A stretch of 64,000 nt of DNA from Halorussus pelagicus (GTDB taxonomy: Archaea; Halobacteriota; Halobacteria; Halobacteriales; Haladaptataceae): NCBI RefSeq assembly GCF_004087835.1, contig NZ_CP035119.1:248001-312000 (forward strand), read 5' to 3'. The stretch's first letter is position 1, and every line of letters starts with the position of its first letter. The notes under the pieces were generated by a model. The model did not search any database. It had not been told where the DNA came from and worked only from the letters and a program-made list of their open reading frames with translations. Positions 41,887-50,043 of the stretch are shown piece by piece. Position numbers and translations under genes: made by a program.

Positions 41887-43352
41887 ACTTCTTCAAGGGA
41901 CAGGAGGAACTCGAACTCACCGAGGGCAACATCGTCAAGCCGCTCATCTACCTCTCGCTCCCCATCGTCGTCACGAACCTGATGCAGACGGCGTACAACC
42001 TCGCCGACACGTTCTGGCTCGGCCAATACTCGACGGAGGCGCTGGCGGCGATTAGCTTCGGCTTCCCGATGGTGTTCCTGCTTATCTCGCTCGGGATGGG
42101 ACTGTCGGTGGCAGGGAGCGTCCTCGTCGCCCAGCACACCGGAGCCGACGAGACCGAGCAAGCCGAGTACGCCGCCTCCCAGACGGTCTCGTTCGCGTTC
42201 ATCGCGTCGGTGATTCTCGGTGCGGTCGGCTACCCGTTCGTCCGGCCGTTCCTCGACTTCCTCGGGGCCTCGCCGGAGGTCCTTCCGGGCGCGACGGCCT
42301 ACATGCAGGTCATCGCGCTCGGTCTCCCGTTCATGTTCGGGTTCTTCGTGTTCATCTCGCTCATGCGCGGCGCTGGCGACACGATTACCCCGATGTTCGT
42401 GATGGGCGGGACGGTCGTTCTCAACGTCATCCTCGACCCGTTCCTCATCAACGGGTGGAATATCGGACCGCTGGCAGTCCCCGAGCTCGGTATCGAAGGG
42501 GCCGCCATTGCGACGGTGTTCTCCCGGAGCGTGGCGATGTTGGTCGGTCTCGCCATCATGCTCGCGGGGAATCGCGGCATCCAGATCAACCTCGAAGACA
42601 TGCGACCGGACTTCGAGTATCTGCGGAAGATTCTCCAAATCGGCATCCCCGCGAGCATCGAGGGGACCGGCCGCGCGCTCTCGATCAACGCGCTCCTGAT
42701 AATCGTCGGCCTGTTCCCGACGACCGTCGTCGCGGCCTACGGTATCGGCACGCGGGTGTTCTCGGTCATCTTCCTCCCGGCCATCGCCGTCGCGCGCGGC
42801 GTCGAGACGATGACCGGCCAGAACATCGGCGCAGGGAAGTACGACCGCGCGGCGAAGGCGAACTACGTCGCCGCGAAGGGTCTGTTCGTCGTCCTCGCGC
42901 TCGCTGGCGTCCTTATCTTCCTGATTCCGACGCCCATCGTCGCGGTGTTCACCAACGACCCCGAGGTGCTGGCGGAAGGCGCGACCTTCCTGCGGTACGT
43001 CGCGCTCTCGTTCGGCTTCATCGGCATCATGCGGGCGTTCACCGGCGGACTCCGCGGCGCGGGCAAGACGATGGTCGCCGCCGTGATCTCCATCGTGACG
43101 CTGGCCGGGATTCGACTTCCGGTCGCCTACGTCGCCTCGCAGTTCCGTCTCCAGATTCCGTTCGTCCCCACTGACGCCATATTCGGCGTCAGGGGTATCT
43201 GGATCGCGTTCTTCATCTCGAACGTCTCGGGCGCGATTATCGCGTACCTGTGGTTCTCGCAGGACACATGGCGCGACGGGGACGTTCGCGGCACGCCCAG
43301 TCAGGGAGCCGTCGATTCGGACGACGGCGATGCGGCGATTTCGGACGACTAA
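41883..43352 (+). CDS. MATE family multidrug efflux transporter
   Basis: A 489-residue integral membrane antiporter with about twelve helices. It starts at GTG 41883 (read MNFFKGQEEL). Family features include GNIVKPLIYLSLPIVVTNLMQ, LADTFWLGQYSTEALAAIS at helices 1-2 and the second-half equivalent VARGVETMTGQNIGAGKYDRA, RAFTGGLRGAGKTM. It exports cationic compounds using Na+ or H+ gradients. The tail is acidic (DSDDGDAAISDD). Control by the overlapping TetR gene is probable. Confidence 0.94.
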   Translation: MNFFKGQEELELTEGNIVKPLIYLSLPIVVTNLMQTAYNLADTFWLGQYSTEALAAISFGFPMVFLLISLGMGLSVAGSVLVAQHTGADETEQAEYAASQTVSFAFIASVILGAVGYPFVRPFLDFLGASPEVLPGATAYMQVIALGLPFMFGFFVFISLMRGAGDTITPMFVMGGTVVLNVILDPFLINGWNIGPLAVPELGIEGAAIATVFSRSVAMLVGLAIMLAGNRGIQINLEDMRPDFEYLRKILQIGIPASIEGTGRALSINALLIIVGLFPTTVVAAYGIGTRVFSVIFLPAIAVARGVETMTGQNIGAGKYDRAAKANYVAAKGLFVVLALAGVLIFLIPTPIVAVFTNDPEVLAEGATFLRYVALSFGFIGIMRAFTGGLRGAGKTMVAAVISIVTLAGIRLPVAYVASQFRLQIPFVPTDAIFGVRGIWIAFFISNVSGAIIAYLWFSQDTWRDGDVRGTPSQGAVDSDDGDAAISDD

Positions 43353-43453
43353 CCGGCCGTCGCGTTTCTTTGCGGAAAAAGAGATACCGCCACCGGACGA
43401 CGGTCGAACGCTGGTCAGCGTTCGCCCGGCTTCCCCGACGGGACAGCGCAAGG

Positions 43454-44119
43454 CTACCCGTCGTTCGTCTCGGTTGCGTTCACGATGACCTGTTCGGTCG
43501 TCTCCACCGCGGTCGTGGTTTCGTCGGACGGCGTCGTCGTTTCGTCCAGCGTCGTCGTGCCGTCCGATGTCGCGGTCGTTCCGTCCGGCGCGGTGGTCGT
43601 AGCGCCGTCGGCCGGAGGAGTCGTCTCGGTCGTCGTGGTCGTTTGCGTCGTCGTCGGTTCCTCGGTCGTGTCCGTCTCCGTCGTCGTTTCTTCGGTCGTC
43701 GCCTCGGGTTGGGTCTCGGTTCCACCTTCTTCGGTCGTCTCGTCTCCCGCATCCTGCCCGGCCGCTTGGCCAGCGCCTCGCCGTATCCGCGCTTCGAGCA
43801 GTTGGAGCGAATTGCTGAAGAAGATAGCGTCGGTGGTGAACGAGTAGGTTTGGCCCTCCTCCAGCAGACCCTCTCGCAGGAAGACGAGGTTGTAGTTACC
43901 GAGTCCACATTTCTGTTGGTCAACGAGGTATCCGTTCCAGTCCGTCGGGTCAACGACCGCGCCGTCGCCTCGGTCGGGGTTTGCCGGGTCCACGTAGCCC
44001 AGAATCTCGTTGACTGTCGGCTGTTGGATTCGGCTCACCACTCGGAACCCGATGCCGGGCCGGTAGTCATCGACAAAGACGAGTCCGGTGTTCGGTTGCT
44101 GCGCGTTCTCTTGCATCAT
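43454..44119 (-). CDS. Paralogue of the secreted 44229 protein, lacking a signal peptide
   Basis: A 221-residue protein. Residues 2-120 are about 60 percent identical by eye to the mature part of the 44229 product (NTGLVFVDDYRPGIGFRVVSRIQQP; YVDPANPDRGDGAVVDPTDWNGYLV; VFLREGLLEEGQTYSFTTDAIFFSN). The rest is a Thr/Glu-rich stalk, usual in exported proteins. It starts exactly where homology begins (MMQENAQQ), with no Tat or Sec signal in this or adjacent frames. It lies 109 bases downstream of its paralogue. It may be a defective duplicate or use another export route. Confidence 0.65.
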   Translation of the reverse strand: MMQENAQQPNTGLVFVDDYRPGIGFRVVSRIQQPTVNEILGYVDPANPDRGDGAVVDPTDWNGYLVDQQKCGLGNYNLVFLREGLLEEGQTYSFTTDAIFFSNSLQLLEARIRRGAGQAAGQDAGDETTEEGGTETQPEATTEETTTETDTTEEPTTTQTTTTTETTPPADGATTTAPDGTTATSDGTTTLDETTTPSDETTTAVETTEQVIVNATETNDG

Positions 44120-44228
44120 GTCCTCCGTGGCGATTTCGCGGCGTCCTCTCGACCGGGGTCGCGCGGCCCATCGCCGACGAGTTCCGAACGCCGAACGACC
44201 GCGGATGCACTTCCCCGACCTCCGTTCA

Positions 44229-44750
44229 TCATGGACTGGTCATGTTTCCGCCGCCACCGCCACCACCATTACCGCCGCCACCGCCGCCGGTGCCCTGCTG
44301 TATCTCCGATTCGAGCAGGCCCAGTTGGTTGCTGAAGAAGACGGCATTAGTGGTGAACGAGTACGTCGTTCCCTGTTCGAGCAGACCCTCCCGCAGGAAG
44401 ATCATCTCGTAGTTGCCGGGACCACAGCCCTGATAGTTGATGATGTAGCCGTTCCAGTCGTCCGGATCGACGACTGCACCGCTACTTTGGCCGGGGTTGG
44501 CCGGGTCCACGTAGCCGAGGATTCCCTCGACCGTCGGCTGCTGAAGCCGACTGACCAGCTGGAACCCGACGCCGGGCTTGTAGCTATCGACGAAGACGAG
44601 TCCGGTGTTCGGTTCCTGTGCGTTCTCCTGCGCGCCGGTGCTTCCGCTACTGGCGAGTCCGAGCGCGACCGCGCTCGACGCCAGCGCACCCTTTTTCATG
44701 AACGACCGCCGCGAGTCGTCGGTCTCTTCCGTGTTGTCTTCTCGTGGCAT
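44229..44750 (-). CDS. Tat-exported protein of unknown function
   Basis: A 173-residue protein with a twin-arginine signal (DDSRRSFMKKGALASSAVALG; cleavage after STGA). The mature domain carries QLVSRLQQPTVEGILGYVDPANP, DDWNGYIINYQGCGPGNYEMIFLREGLLEQGTTYSFTTNAVFFSN. A Gly-rich tail (GTGGGGGGNGGGGGGGN) follows. A single Cys in the mature part is also present in its paralogue. I recognise no family. The start is ATG 44750 (MPREDNTEETD). An AT box near 44788-44805 gives it a leader of about 20-30 bases. Confidence 0.72.
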   Translation of the reverse strand: MPREDNTEETDDSRRSFMKKGALASSAVALGLASSGSTGAQENAQEPNTGLVFVDSYKPGVGFQLVSRLQQPTVEGILGYVDPANPGQSSGAVVDPDDWNGYIINYQGCGPGNYEMIFLREGLLEQGTTYSFTTNAVFFSNQLGLLESEIQQGTGGGGGGNGGGGGGGNMTSP

Positions 44751-45124
44751 AGTTCTCTCTCGCCCCTGTGGGGGCATCCGTAGATGCGATTAACTAATTG
44801 ATAAAAAAGCACGACCGTTCGGTCGGCAACGGATTCTTTCGATTTCGGAAATTAATATTACAGGATTCTCGTAGCCTGTATTAGGAGTTACGGGGGGGTA
44901 TGCGGTTGTTTACCACGACTCGGTTCGGCGGAGGCGGCGTCGTTTCCCGCCGAAGCGACACACCCTCGGTAGCAGTTCGCCGACCGGCCGCATTATTCGG
45001 CGTTATAGCGCTCTAGCACGAGAATAACCCCGTGAACGGTCGGGAGACTATATCCTCCGATGCAAAGTGTGTTCTCACACATCATGTATACCCGAAAAAT
45101 ACGGTGTTACGAGGTGAGGGCACG
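44751..45124. other. Divergent promoter region
   Basis: 374 bases without a gene. AT-rich segments at 44788-44815 and 44848-44866 probably serve the leftward gene. A small inverted repeat GTGTG-TTCT-CACAC at 45066-45079 lies upstream of the rightward gene. Confidence 0.45.
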
Positions 45125-46027
45125 ATGACGCCGAGTGGCGGCCGACGCCGGACGGCGGCGATAGTTCTCGTTACCGCACTCGTCGTTTCGGGAGCGGGCG
45201 TCGTCGTGACCGGCGCACCATCCTCCGCCGACGAGTCCGCCGCGCTTCAGGAGACGACCACGACGGCGGAGCCAACAGCGAGCGTTTCGCTCGAAAATCT
45301 CTCGTCGCCCGAACGAGTCAGCGCCGGAACGAACTACACCGTCTCGGCGACCGTCGTCAACCGGGGCGACGAACTGGTCACGGAGCAGGTCAGCTACCGA
45401 ATCACCGGCAACGTCATCGCGGCGACGTTCGTTGACGTACCCGCCAACGAGACGAGACCGGTGCAGTTCAACGTCACGGGAGAGGACACCGCCGGGTTCC
45501 CCGCGGGGACGTTCACCCACGGCGTGTTCGTCGGCGACGCCGCGGTAACTGCCAACCTGACGCTGGTAAACGAGACTGCCGAGACCACGACCGAGGCGAC
45601 ACCCGCAGAGAACGAGACGACCATCACGTTCGAGCGCCAGACCTCGAACGGGAGCGCGGTCACCGTGCAGTCGGTAACCATTCCGGAAGGCGGCTTCGTC
45701 GTCGTTCACGACAACGGCGTCGTCGAGGGAGAAGTCGTCGAGAGCATCCTCGGCGTCTCCGACTACGTGGAACCGGGCGCACAGGAGAACGTGACGGTGG
45801 AACTCGACCCGTCGCTCACCCAGTCTCAGCAACTCGTCGCAATCGCGTACCGCGATTCGAACGACAATCAGGAGTTCGACTTGGTGACCTCAAACCGGAC
45901 GGCCGACGGGCCGTACACCCAGCCGGATTCGAGGGAAGCGGTCAACGGAATCGCCGTCGTGGACGTGACCGACGGATCGACCAACGAAACGACCGACGGA
46001 ACAAGTAACGAGACGACTCAGGCCTAA
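45125..46027 (+). CDS. Secreted DUF7282-type protein
   Basis: A 300-residue protein. The N-terminal helix (RRTAAIVLVTALVVSGAGVVVTG) is a Sec signal or anchor. Residues about 45-145 form an immunoglobulin-like domain (VSAGTNYTVSATVVNRGDELV). Residues 160-275 match the haloarchaeal DUF7282 pattern: ITFERQTSNGSAVTVQSVTIPEGGFVVVHD then VVESILGVSDYVEPGAQENVTVEL. The Thr/Asn-rich tail (STNETTDGTSNETTQA) is a likely glycosylation region. ATG 45125 is used; the upstream ATG frame adds 31 unrelated residues. Confidence 0.75.
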   Translation: MTPSGGRRRTAAIVLVTALVVSGAGVVVTGAPSSADESAALQETTTTAEPTASVSLENLSSPERVSAGTNYTVSATVVNRGDELVTEQVSYRITGNVIAATFVDVPANETRPVQFNVTGEDTAGFPAGTFTHGVFVGDAAVTANLTLVNETAETTTEATPAENETTITFERQTSNGSAVTVQSVTIPEGGFVVVHDNGVVEGEVVESILGVSDYVEPGAQENVTVELDPSLTQSQQLVAIAYRDSNDNQEFDLVTSNRTADGPYTQPDSREAVNGIAVVDVTDGSTNETTDGTSNETTQA

Positions 46028-46031
46028 CGGC

Positions 46032-47348
46032 TCAGTCGTCGCCCGCGGCGGCCTCGGTCGCGCCTTCTTGGGCTTCGAGTTCGGCGGTTTCGAGGTAGTC
46101 GTCGGCGTCGAGTGCGGCCTTACAGCCCATGCCCGCGGCGGTCACGGCCTGCTGGTAGTGGTAGTCCACCACGTCGCCAGCGCCGAAGATGCCGGGGACG
46201 CCGGTCTCGGTCTGGCCACCGCCCTTGCCGCCCTCGGTCTTGATGTAGCCCGCGTCGTCCATCTCGACGGCCGTGTCTTCGAGGTAGTCGGTGTTCGGCG
46301 TGTGGCCGATGGCGAGGAAGACAGCGCCCACGTCCATCTCGAACGCCTCGGTCTCGGGGTCGTCGAGTTTGTCGGTGGGACGGCCCTCGGGGTGGCGCAC
46401 GAGGTCAACGTAATCGACGCCATCCTCGACGGAGCCGTGAATCTCGCGGACTTCCGCGTTCTTGACGACCTCTATCTCTCCCTCTTCGACCTTCTCGTGG
46501 GTTCGGTCTATCCAGTAGTCTTCGGCGCGGAACTCCTCGCGGCGGTGGACCAGATACACCTTCGAGGCGAACTTTGTGAGGAAGTTGGCCTCCTCCATCG
46601 CGGCGTCGCCCCCGCCGACGACGATCATCTCCTCGTCGCGGAAGAACGCGCCGTCACACGTCGCGCAGGTCGAGACGCCGTAGCCCATGAGTTCGTCCTC
46701 ACCGGGGATGCCCAGCGTCCGAGCGCTCGCGCCGGAGGCGGCGATAAAGGCGTCGGTGGTGTACACGTCGCCGTTCGCAAGTTCGACGCGGTAGGGCCGC
46801 GAGGAGTCGTCTACGTCCTCGATGACGCCGTTCTTGACCTCCGCACCGAAGCGCTCGGCCTGCTCTTTCATGTTGTTGATGAGGTCCGGGCCGCTGATTC
46901 CCTCGGGGAATCCGGGGTAGTTCTCCACGTCAGTCGTCAGGGTCAACTGGCCGCCGGGTTCGTCGCCCTCCAGCACGAGGGGGTCGTTGTTCGACCGCGC
47001 GGCGTAGATGGCCGCGGTCAGACCCGAGATGCCGCTCCCCGAGATTATCATCGTGCGGTGTTCGACGCCGCCGTCCGTGGTTTCGATTCCCAGTTTCTCG
47101 TTTAATTCGCCCGCCTCGTCAAGCGCCTGCGTGTCGTCGAACCCGCCGATGAGTTCGTCGTCGATGAACACTTCGGGCGCGGTCTGGCGGCCGTCGGCAC
47201 GCTCGACCATCTCATCGAACAGTTCCTCGTTTCCGGTGACGTTATACGTCTCGTACTCGACGCCCTTCGAGTCGAAGAGGTCCTTTGCCTTCTCGCAGTA
47301 CGGGCAGTCCTCCTTCGTGTAAATCTCTACGTGCGGGTGTTCGCTCAT
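46032..47348 (-). CDS. Glutaredoxin-thioredoxin reductase fusion
   Basis: A 438-residue two-domain flavoprotein. Residues 1-85 are a glutaredoxin-like domain with active site Cys15-Pro-Tyr-Cys18 and TAPEVFIDDELIGGFDD. Residues 98-420 are a full thioredoxin reductase: FAD motif ISGSGISGLTAAIYAA, redox pair Cys228-Ala-Thr-Cys231, NADPH motif VVGGGDAAMEEANFL and the final GAGDVVDYHYQQAVTAAGMG. The tail is acidic. The fusion suggests that the reductase passes electrons to its own attached glutaredoxin. It is convergent with the DUF7282 gene. Confidence 0.93.
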   Translation of the reverse strand: MSEHPHVEIYTKEDCPYCEKAKDLFDSKGVEYETYNVTGNEELFDEMVERADGRQTAPEVFIDDELIGGFDDTQALDEAGELNEKLGIETTDGGVEHRTMIISGSGISGLTAAIYAARSNNDPLVLEGDEPGGQLTLTTDVENYPGFPEGISGPDLINNMKEQAERFGAEVKNGVIEDVDDSSRPYRVELANGDVYTTDAFIAASGASARTLGIPGEDELMGYGVSTCATCDGAFFRDEEMIVVGGGDAAMEEANFLTKFASKVYLVHRREEFRAEDYWIDRTHEKVEEGEIEVVKNAEVREIHGSVEDGVDYVDLVRHPEGRPTDKLDDPETEAFEMDVGAVFLAIGHTPNTDYLEDTAVEMDDAGYIKTEGGKGGGQTETGVPGIFGAGDVVDYHYQQAVTAAGMGCKAALDADDYLETAELEAQEGATEAAAGDD

Positions 47349-47433
47349 GGTGCAATATTGCTACCGAGAGGGTATTTAGCTTGTGTTGTCCCCTCGGTTT
47401 TCCGGTTCCCGCGCTGAGACGCAACGAGACCCG

Positions 47434-47814
47434 TTACGGGATTCTGTCGCGGAGAGCGAGAAGCCACAGGGTCGAAACGAGCGCACCAGCCAGTCCGAGG
47501 AACACTGTGAGTCGCTCGGAGATGCCGCTCCACTCGCCCAACAGCGACCCCGCGTTGAATCCGAGCGGGAGTCCGCCGACCACGAGTACACTCTCGGCCG
47601 AGGAGTCCGTGTACTTGCCGACGAGGGAAGCGCCCGCGAGGAGGGCACCGGCACCGACGACCGCCACGACAGCGATAGCGGGAAGGCCGAACGAACCGCG
47701 TACTCCCGATTGGAGATACCAGTAGGGAGCGAACGGCGCGGCGAGAGCGACCAACACGAGGAGATAGCTCCCTATCGTCCCGAGACTGCCAGTCGTTCGT
47801 TCTGTTTCGCTCAC
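47434..47814 (-). CDS. Small four-helix membrane protein
   Basis: A 126-residue integral membrane protein with about four helices (near residues 14-31, 43-62, 74-92 and 103-121). The loops are short, with PFAPYWYLQSG after helix 1 and a conserved-looking GLPLGFNAGSLLGEWSG. I recognise no family. The start is MSETERTTGSLG. It has no obvious partner; the next gene upstream is divergent (DUF357). Function unknown. Confidence 0.65.
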   Translation of the reverse strand: MSETERTTGSLGTIGSYLLVLVALAAPFAPYWYLQSGVRGSFGLPAIAVVAVVGAGALLAGASLVGKYTDSSAESVLVVGGLPLGFNAGSLLGEWSGISERLTVFLGLAGALVSTLWLLALRDRIP

Positions 47815-47972
47815 ATGCGGTCGTCGCTCGAAGCGGAAATAATTCTTTCGCGGCGACCGCCCTCGAAACGCCGCTCCGATGCCCGCGGCCGTCGGCCACT
47901 CGTCCGCGAACGTCGGGTGACTGCACCGTTGACAGTCGAAGTTTTTACCCCTCGTTTCGGCCTATGGCGAGT

Positions 47973-48257
47973 ATGCCCGCCGACCTCGAAGAGAAGACCG
48001 ACCGCTACGAGGGCCTGCTCGCCGAAGCGCTCGACGCCGCCAAAATCGCGCCGCCGGAGGACACACCGATGGGCGAGGCCGCCGCCGAGTGTCTGGAGAT
48101 GGCGACCTCTTACCTCGAAGACGGCCGTCACTTCCGCGAGAACGACGACCCCGTGAACGCACTGGCGTCGTTCTCCTACGGCCACGCGTGGCTGGATGCG
48201 GGTGCCCGCGTCGGCCTCTTCGACGTGCCGCGCGAGGGCCACCTCTTCACCGTCTGA
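47973..48257 (+). CDS. DUF357 family protein
   Basis: A 94-residue helical protein conserved in archaea. Family features: DLEEKTDRYEGLLAEALDAAKIAPPEDTPMGEAAAECLEMATSYLEDGRHF and the NDDPVNALASFSYGHAWLDAGARVG helix pair, similar to a HEPN or tetratricopeptide-like bundle. ATG 47973 (MPADLEEK) is preferred over 47964, matching the family start. Its role is unknown. Confidence 0.85.
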   Translation: MPADLEEKTDRYEGLLAEALDAAKIAPPEDTPMGEAAAECLEMATSYLEDGRHFRENDDPVNALASFSYGHAWLDAGARVGLFDVPREGHLFTV

Positions 48258-48330
48258 ACGCTCGCGGTCTCGGACTCGGACCTTCGCAGTCGGTGACGGA
48301 GCGTCAAAATAAGCACGACGGGCGAGTCGC

Positions 48331-48429
48331 TCAGTGCGACGAGTGGCGACGGTCCGTCTCGTGGCTCTCGTGGAGACCCTGTTCGTTCGCCGCTTCGCGC
48401 CGTCGCTGCTCTTTGTGCGAATTAGCCAT
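48331..48429 (-). CDS. Possible 32-residue basic/His-rich peptide
   Basis: Minus-strand frame MANSHKEQRRREAANEQGLH..., ending RRHSSH. It is highly charged, with seven Arg/Lys and five His. It lies 55 bases downstream of the metal-exporter gene on the same strand and could be translated from its transcript; His clusters would suit a metal-binding peptide. It is too short to judge by codon use, so it is only a candidate. Confidence 0.35.
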   Translation of the reverse strand: MANSHKEQRRREAANEQGLHESHETDRRHSSH

Positions 48430-48484
48430 CTTCGAAACCCCCGCGAGGAGGTTGCGCGAGGACATCGTTAGCCGTGCTGGCTAC

Positions 48485-49702
48485 TCACCCGACGACGCCG
48501 AAGCCGAACATCGGACCGAACAGCAGGTGGAGACCGACGCCCACGAAGAGCGCCGGAATCGTGGTGTAGATGGAAGCGACGACCGCGGCGGTCTTGTCCA
48601 CCGCGAGCAGGGGGAACAGCGCGTCGCCGTCCTGACTGATGGCGTTGGCCACCAGCGCCGAGAAGGGAACCGCGCCCTCGGCGTAGACGCCGGTGAGGAC
48701 GATCTGCGGGCCACAGCCCGGAATGAGTCCCACGAGCGCGCCCGCGACGGGTGCGAACAGGCCCGCGGCCGCGGCCAGCGCGCCCACGTCCACGCCGAGC
48801 AGGACGACGCCGTACTCGTAGAGCAGGTACGCCGCCAGCACCCAGACGGTAACGAAACTCGTCTCCATCGCGGCGTGGACCAGCGTGTCGTACGTTCCGG
48901 AGAACGATTCGCGGGCGCGGCCCACCTGCCCGTCGCCGAGATACCGCCGACCGATGAAGTAGAGGAAAAACGACAGCGAGGTTCCCGCGATGCCGACGAC
49001 GGTGAACAGGCCCGCGAACGAGAGACCGAGTTCCAGCGGGACCTCGGGCGCGCCAGCGAGAAGGTACGTCACACCGAGCGCGAGCGCCGCGAGCGCGGCG
49101 ACCCACCAGAGCGCGTGAACCGCGTGAGAGAGCGGCGTCAGGACCGGAGACTCGCGGGCGGGGTCGTCGTGAGTCCCACAGCTATCGCCCTCGAAGCCGT
49201 GCGGGCCGGTCGCCGGGTTGCCGGGAACCGGAGCGCCGGACGACATCGCGCCGCCGTCGGTCACGGCCGGGTCGATTTTTCGAACCGCGGCGTCAACTCG
49301 GGCGACACCCACGCCGAACCGGTCGATGACGTAGCCCGAGACGACGGCCGCGACGAATGCGATGCCGTAGGCGTAGAGACCCGCCTTCGGCGCGAGCGCC
49401 AGAATCACGAACGCCGAGTCGCCCGCGGTGGCGATGAGCGTGGCGACGACGGTGCCGAAACTGACCGTCCCGCGGACGTAGAGAGGCATCATGACGATGG
49501 CACCGCCACAGCCGGGGGTCAGCCCCATCGCCGCGCCGACGAGCGGTTGGATGCGCTCGCTGTCGCTCAGTCGCTCCACCAGCGCCCCGCCGGTCCAGTA
49601 TTGGACGAGACTGAACAGCAGGACCGTCACCGCGACGAACGCGCTGACTTGCACGTAGCCGTCGCGGACCGACGCGACGAAAATATCGAACAGTTCGGAC
49701 AT
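48485..49702 (-). CDS. Putative heavy-metal (manganese-type) exporter, ArsP_2-like
   Basis: A 405-residue membrane protein with about ten helices and an internal repeat. TPGCGGAIVMMPLYVRGTVS in the first half answers to IPGCGPQIVLTGVYAEGAVP in the second, and both continue into VATLIATAGDSAF / VANAISQDGDALF. The Pro-Gly-Cys-Gly loops and Asp residues suit metal transport, matching the family annotated as putative 10-helix heavy-metal or manganese exporters (PF11449, from memory). A cytoplasmic loop near 135-185 holds Cys/His (GDSCGTHDD). Two palindromes cover its transcription start. Confidence 0.82.
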   Translation of the reverse strand: MSELFDIFVASVRDGYVQVSAFVAVTVLLFSLVQYWTGGALVERLSDSERIQPLVGAAMGLTPGCGGAIVMMPLYVRGTVSFGTVVATLIATAGDSAFVILALAPKAGLYAYGIAFVAAVVSGYVIDRFGVGVARVDAAVRKIDPAVTDGGAMSSGAPVPGNPATGPHGFEGDSCGTHDDPARESPVLTPLSHAVHALWWVAALAALALGVTYLLAGAPEVPLELGLSFAGLFTVVGIAGTSLSFFLYFIGRRYLGDGQVGRARESFSGTYDTLVHAAMETSFVTVWVLAAYLLYEYGVVLLGVDVGALAAAAGLFAPVAGALVGLIPGCGPQIVLTGVYAEGAVPFSALVANAISQDGDALFPLLAVDKTAAVVASIYTTIPALFVGVGLHLLFGPMFGFGVVG

Positions 49703-49746
49703 CTCAGGGGTCCTCCGCGGCGACGAGTTCGCCGCCGAACAGTGGA

Positions 49747-49772
49747 TTAGACATATCTAAAAATAGATTTAG
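49747..49772. promoter_or_regulatory. Twin TTAG/CTAA palindromes at the exporter promoter
   Basis: TTAGACATATCTAA (49747-49760) overlaps CTAAAAATAGATTTAG (49757-49772). Both have TTAG/CTAA-type arms. The exporter TATA box (TTATAAATT, 49780-49788 reverse) puts the transcription start about here, so a bound repressor would block it. The arms resemble sites of DtxR/SirR-type metal regulators in haloarchaea. Confidence 0.6.
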
Positions 49773-49779
49773 CATAGTA

Positions 49780-49788
49780 GAATTTATA
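49780..49788 (-). promoter_or_regulatory. TATA box for the metal exporter gene
   Basis: TTATAAATT on the minus strand, about 26 bases before the palindromes. It implies a leader of roughly 55 bases before the ATG at 49702. Confidence 0.55.
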
Positions 49789-49863
49789 ACTTTCGGCATA
49801 GCTCGTTCTCCGAGGGGATTTCGCGGCAAGTTTTTTCTATTAGCCACGCCCATGGTACTTTGT

Positions 49864-50043
49864 ATGAACGAAACGTACGTGCGGCTGCTCTGTCCGGAGT
49901 GTGGCAAGGACTGGGAAGCGACGCCCGACAACCTTCCGTCCCACGACGAGACGTTCCACTGTCCGGGCTGTCACGCCTCGCGGCGGACCGCGGAGTTCGC
50001 GCGGACCGAGCGGGACTTGGAGACGCTAAAACAGTTCCAGTAG
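49864..50043 (+). CDS. Small zinc-ribbon protein
   Basis: A 59-residue protein with two knuckles, LLCPECGKDW and FHCPGCHASR, forming a four-cysteine zinc ribbon, followed by a charged helix (TAEFARTERDLETLKQF). ATG 49864 (MNETYVRLL) is preferred to the in-frame ATG at 49852. It ends one base before the aIF2-beta gene ends on the other strand. Small zinc ribbons of this kind are widespread in haloarchaea; the role is unknown. Confidence 0.82.
   Translation: MNETYVRLLCPECGKDWEATPDNLPSHDETFHCPGCHASRRTAEFARTERDLETLKQFQ

Noticed and set aside
41637-43451. A 604-codon minus-strand frame opposite the MATE gene
   Set aside because: Composition is Arg/Asp/His low-complexity with no recognisable motif; it is antisense to a clear transporter gene.
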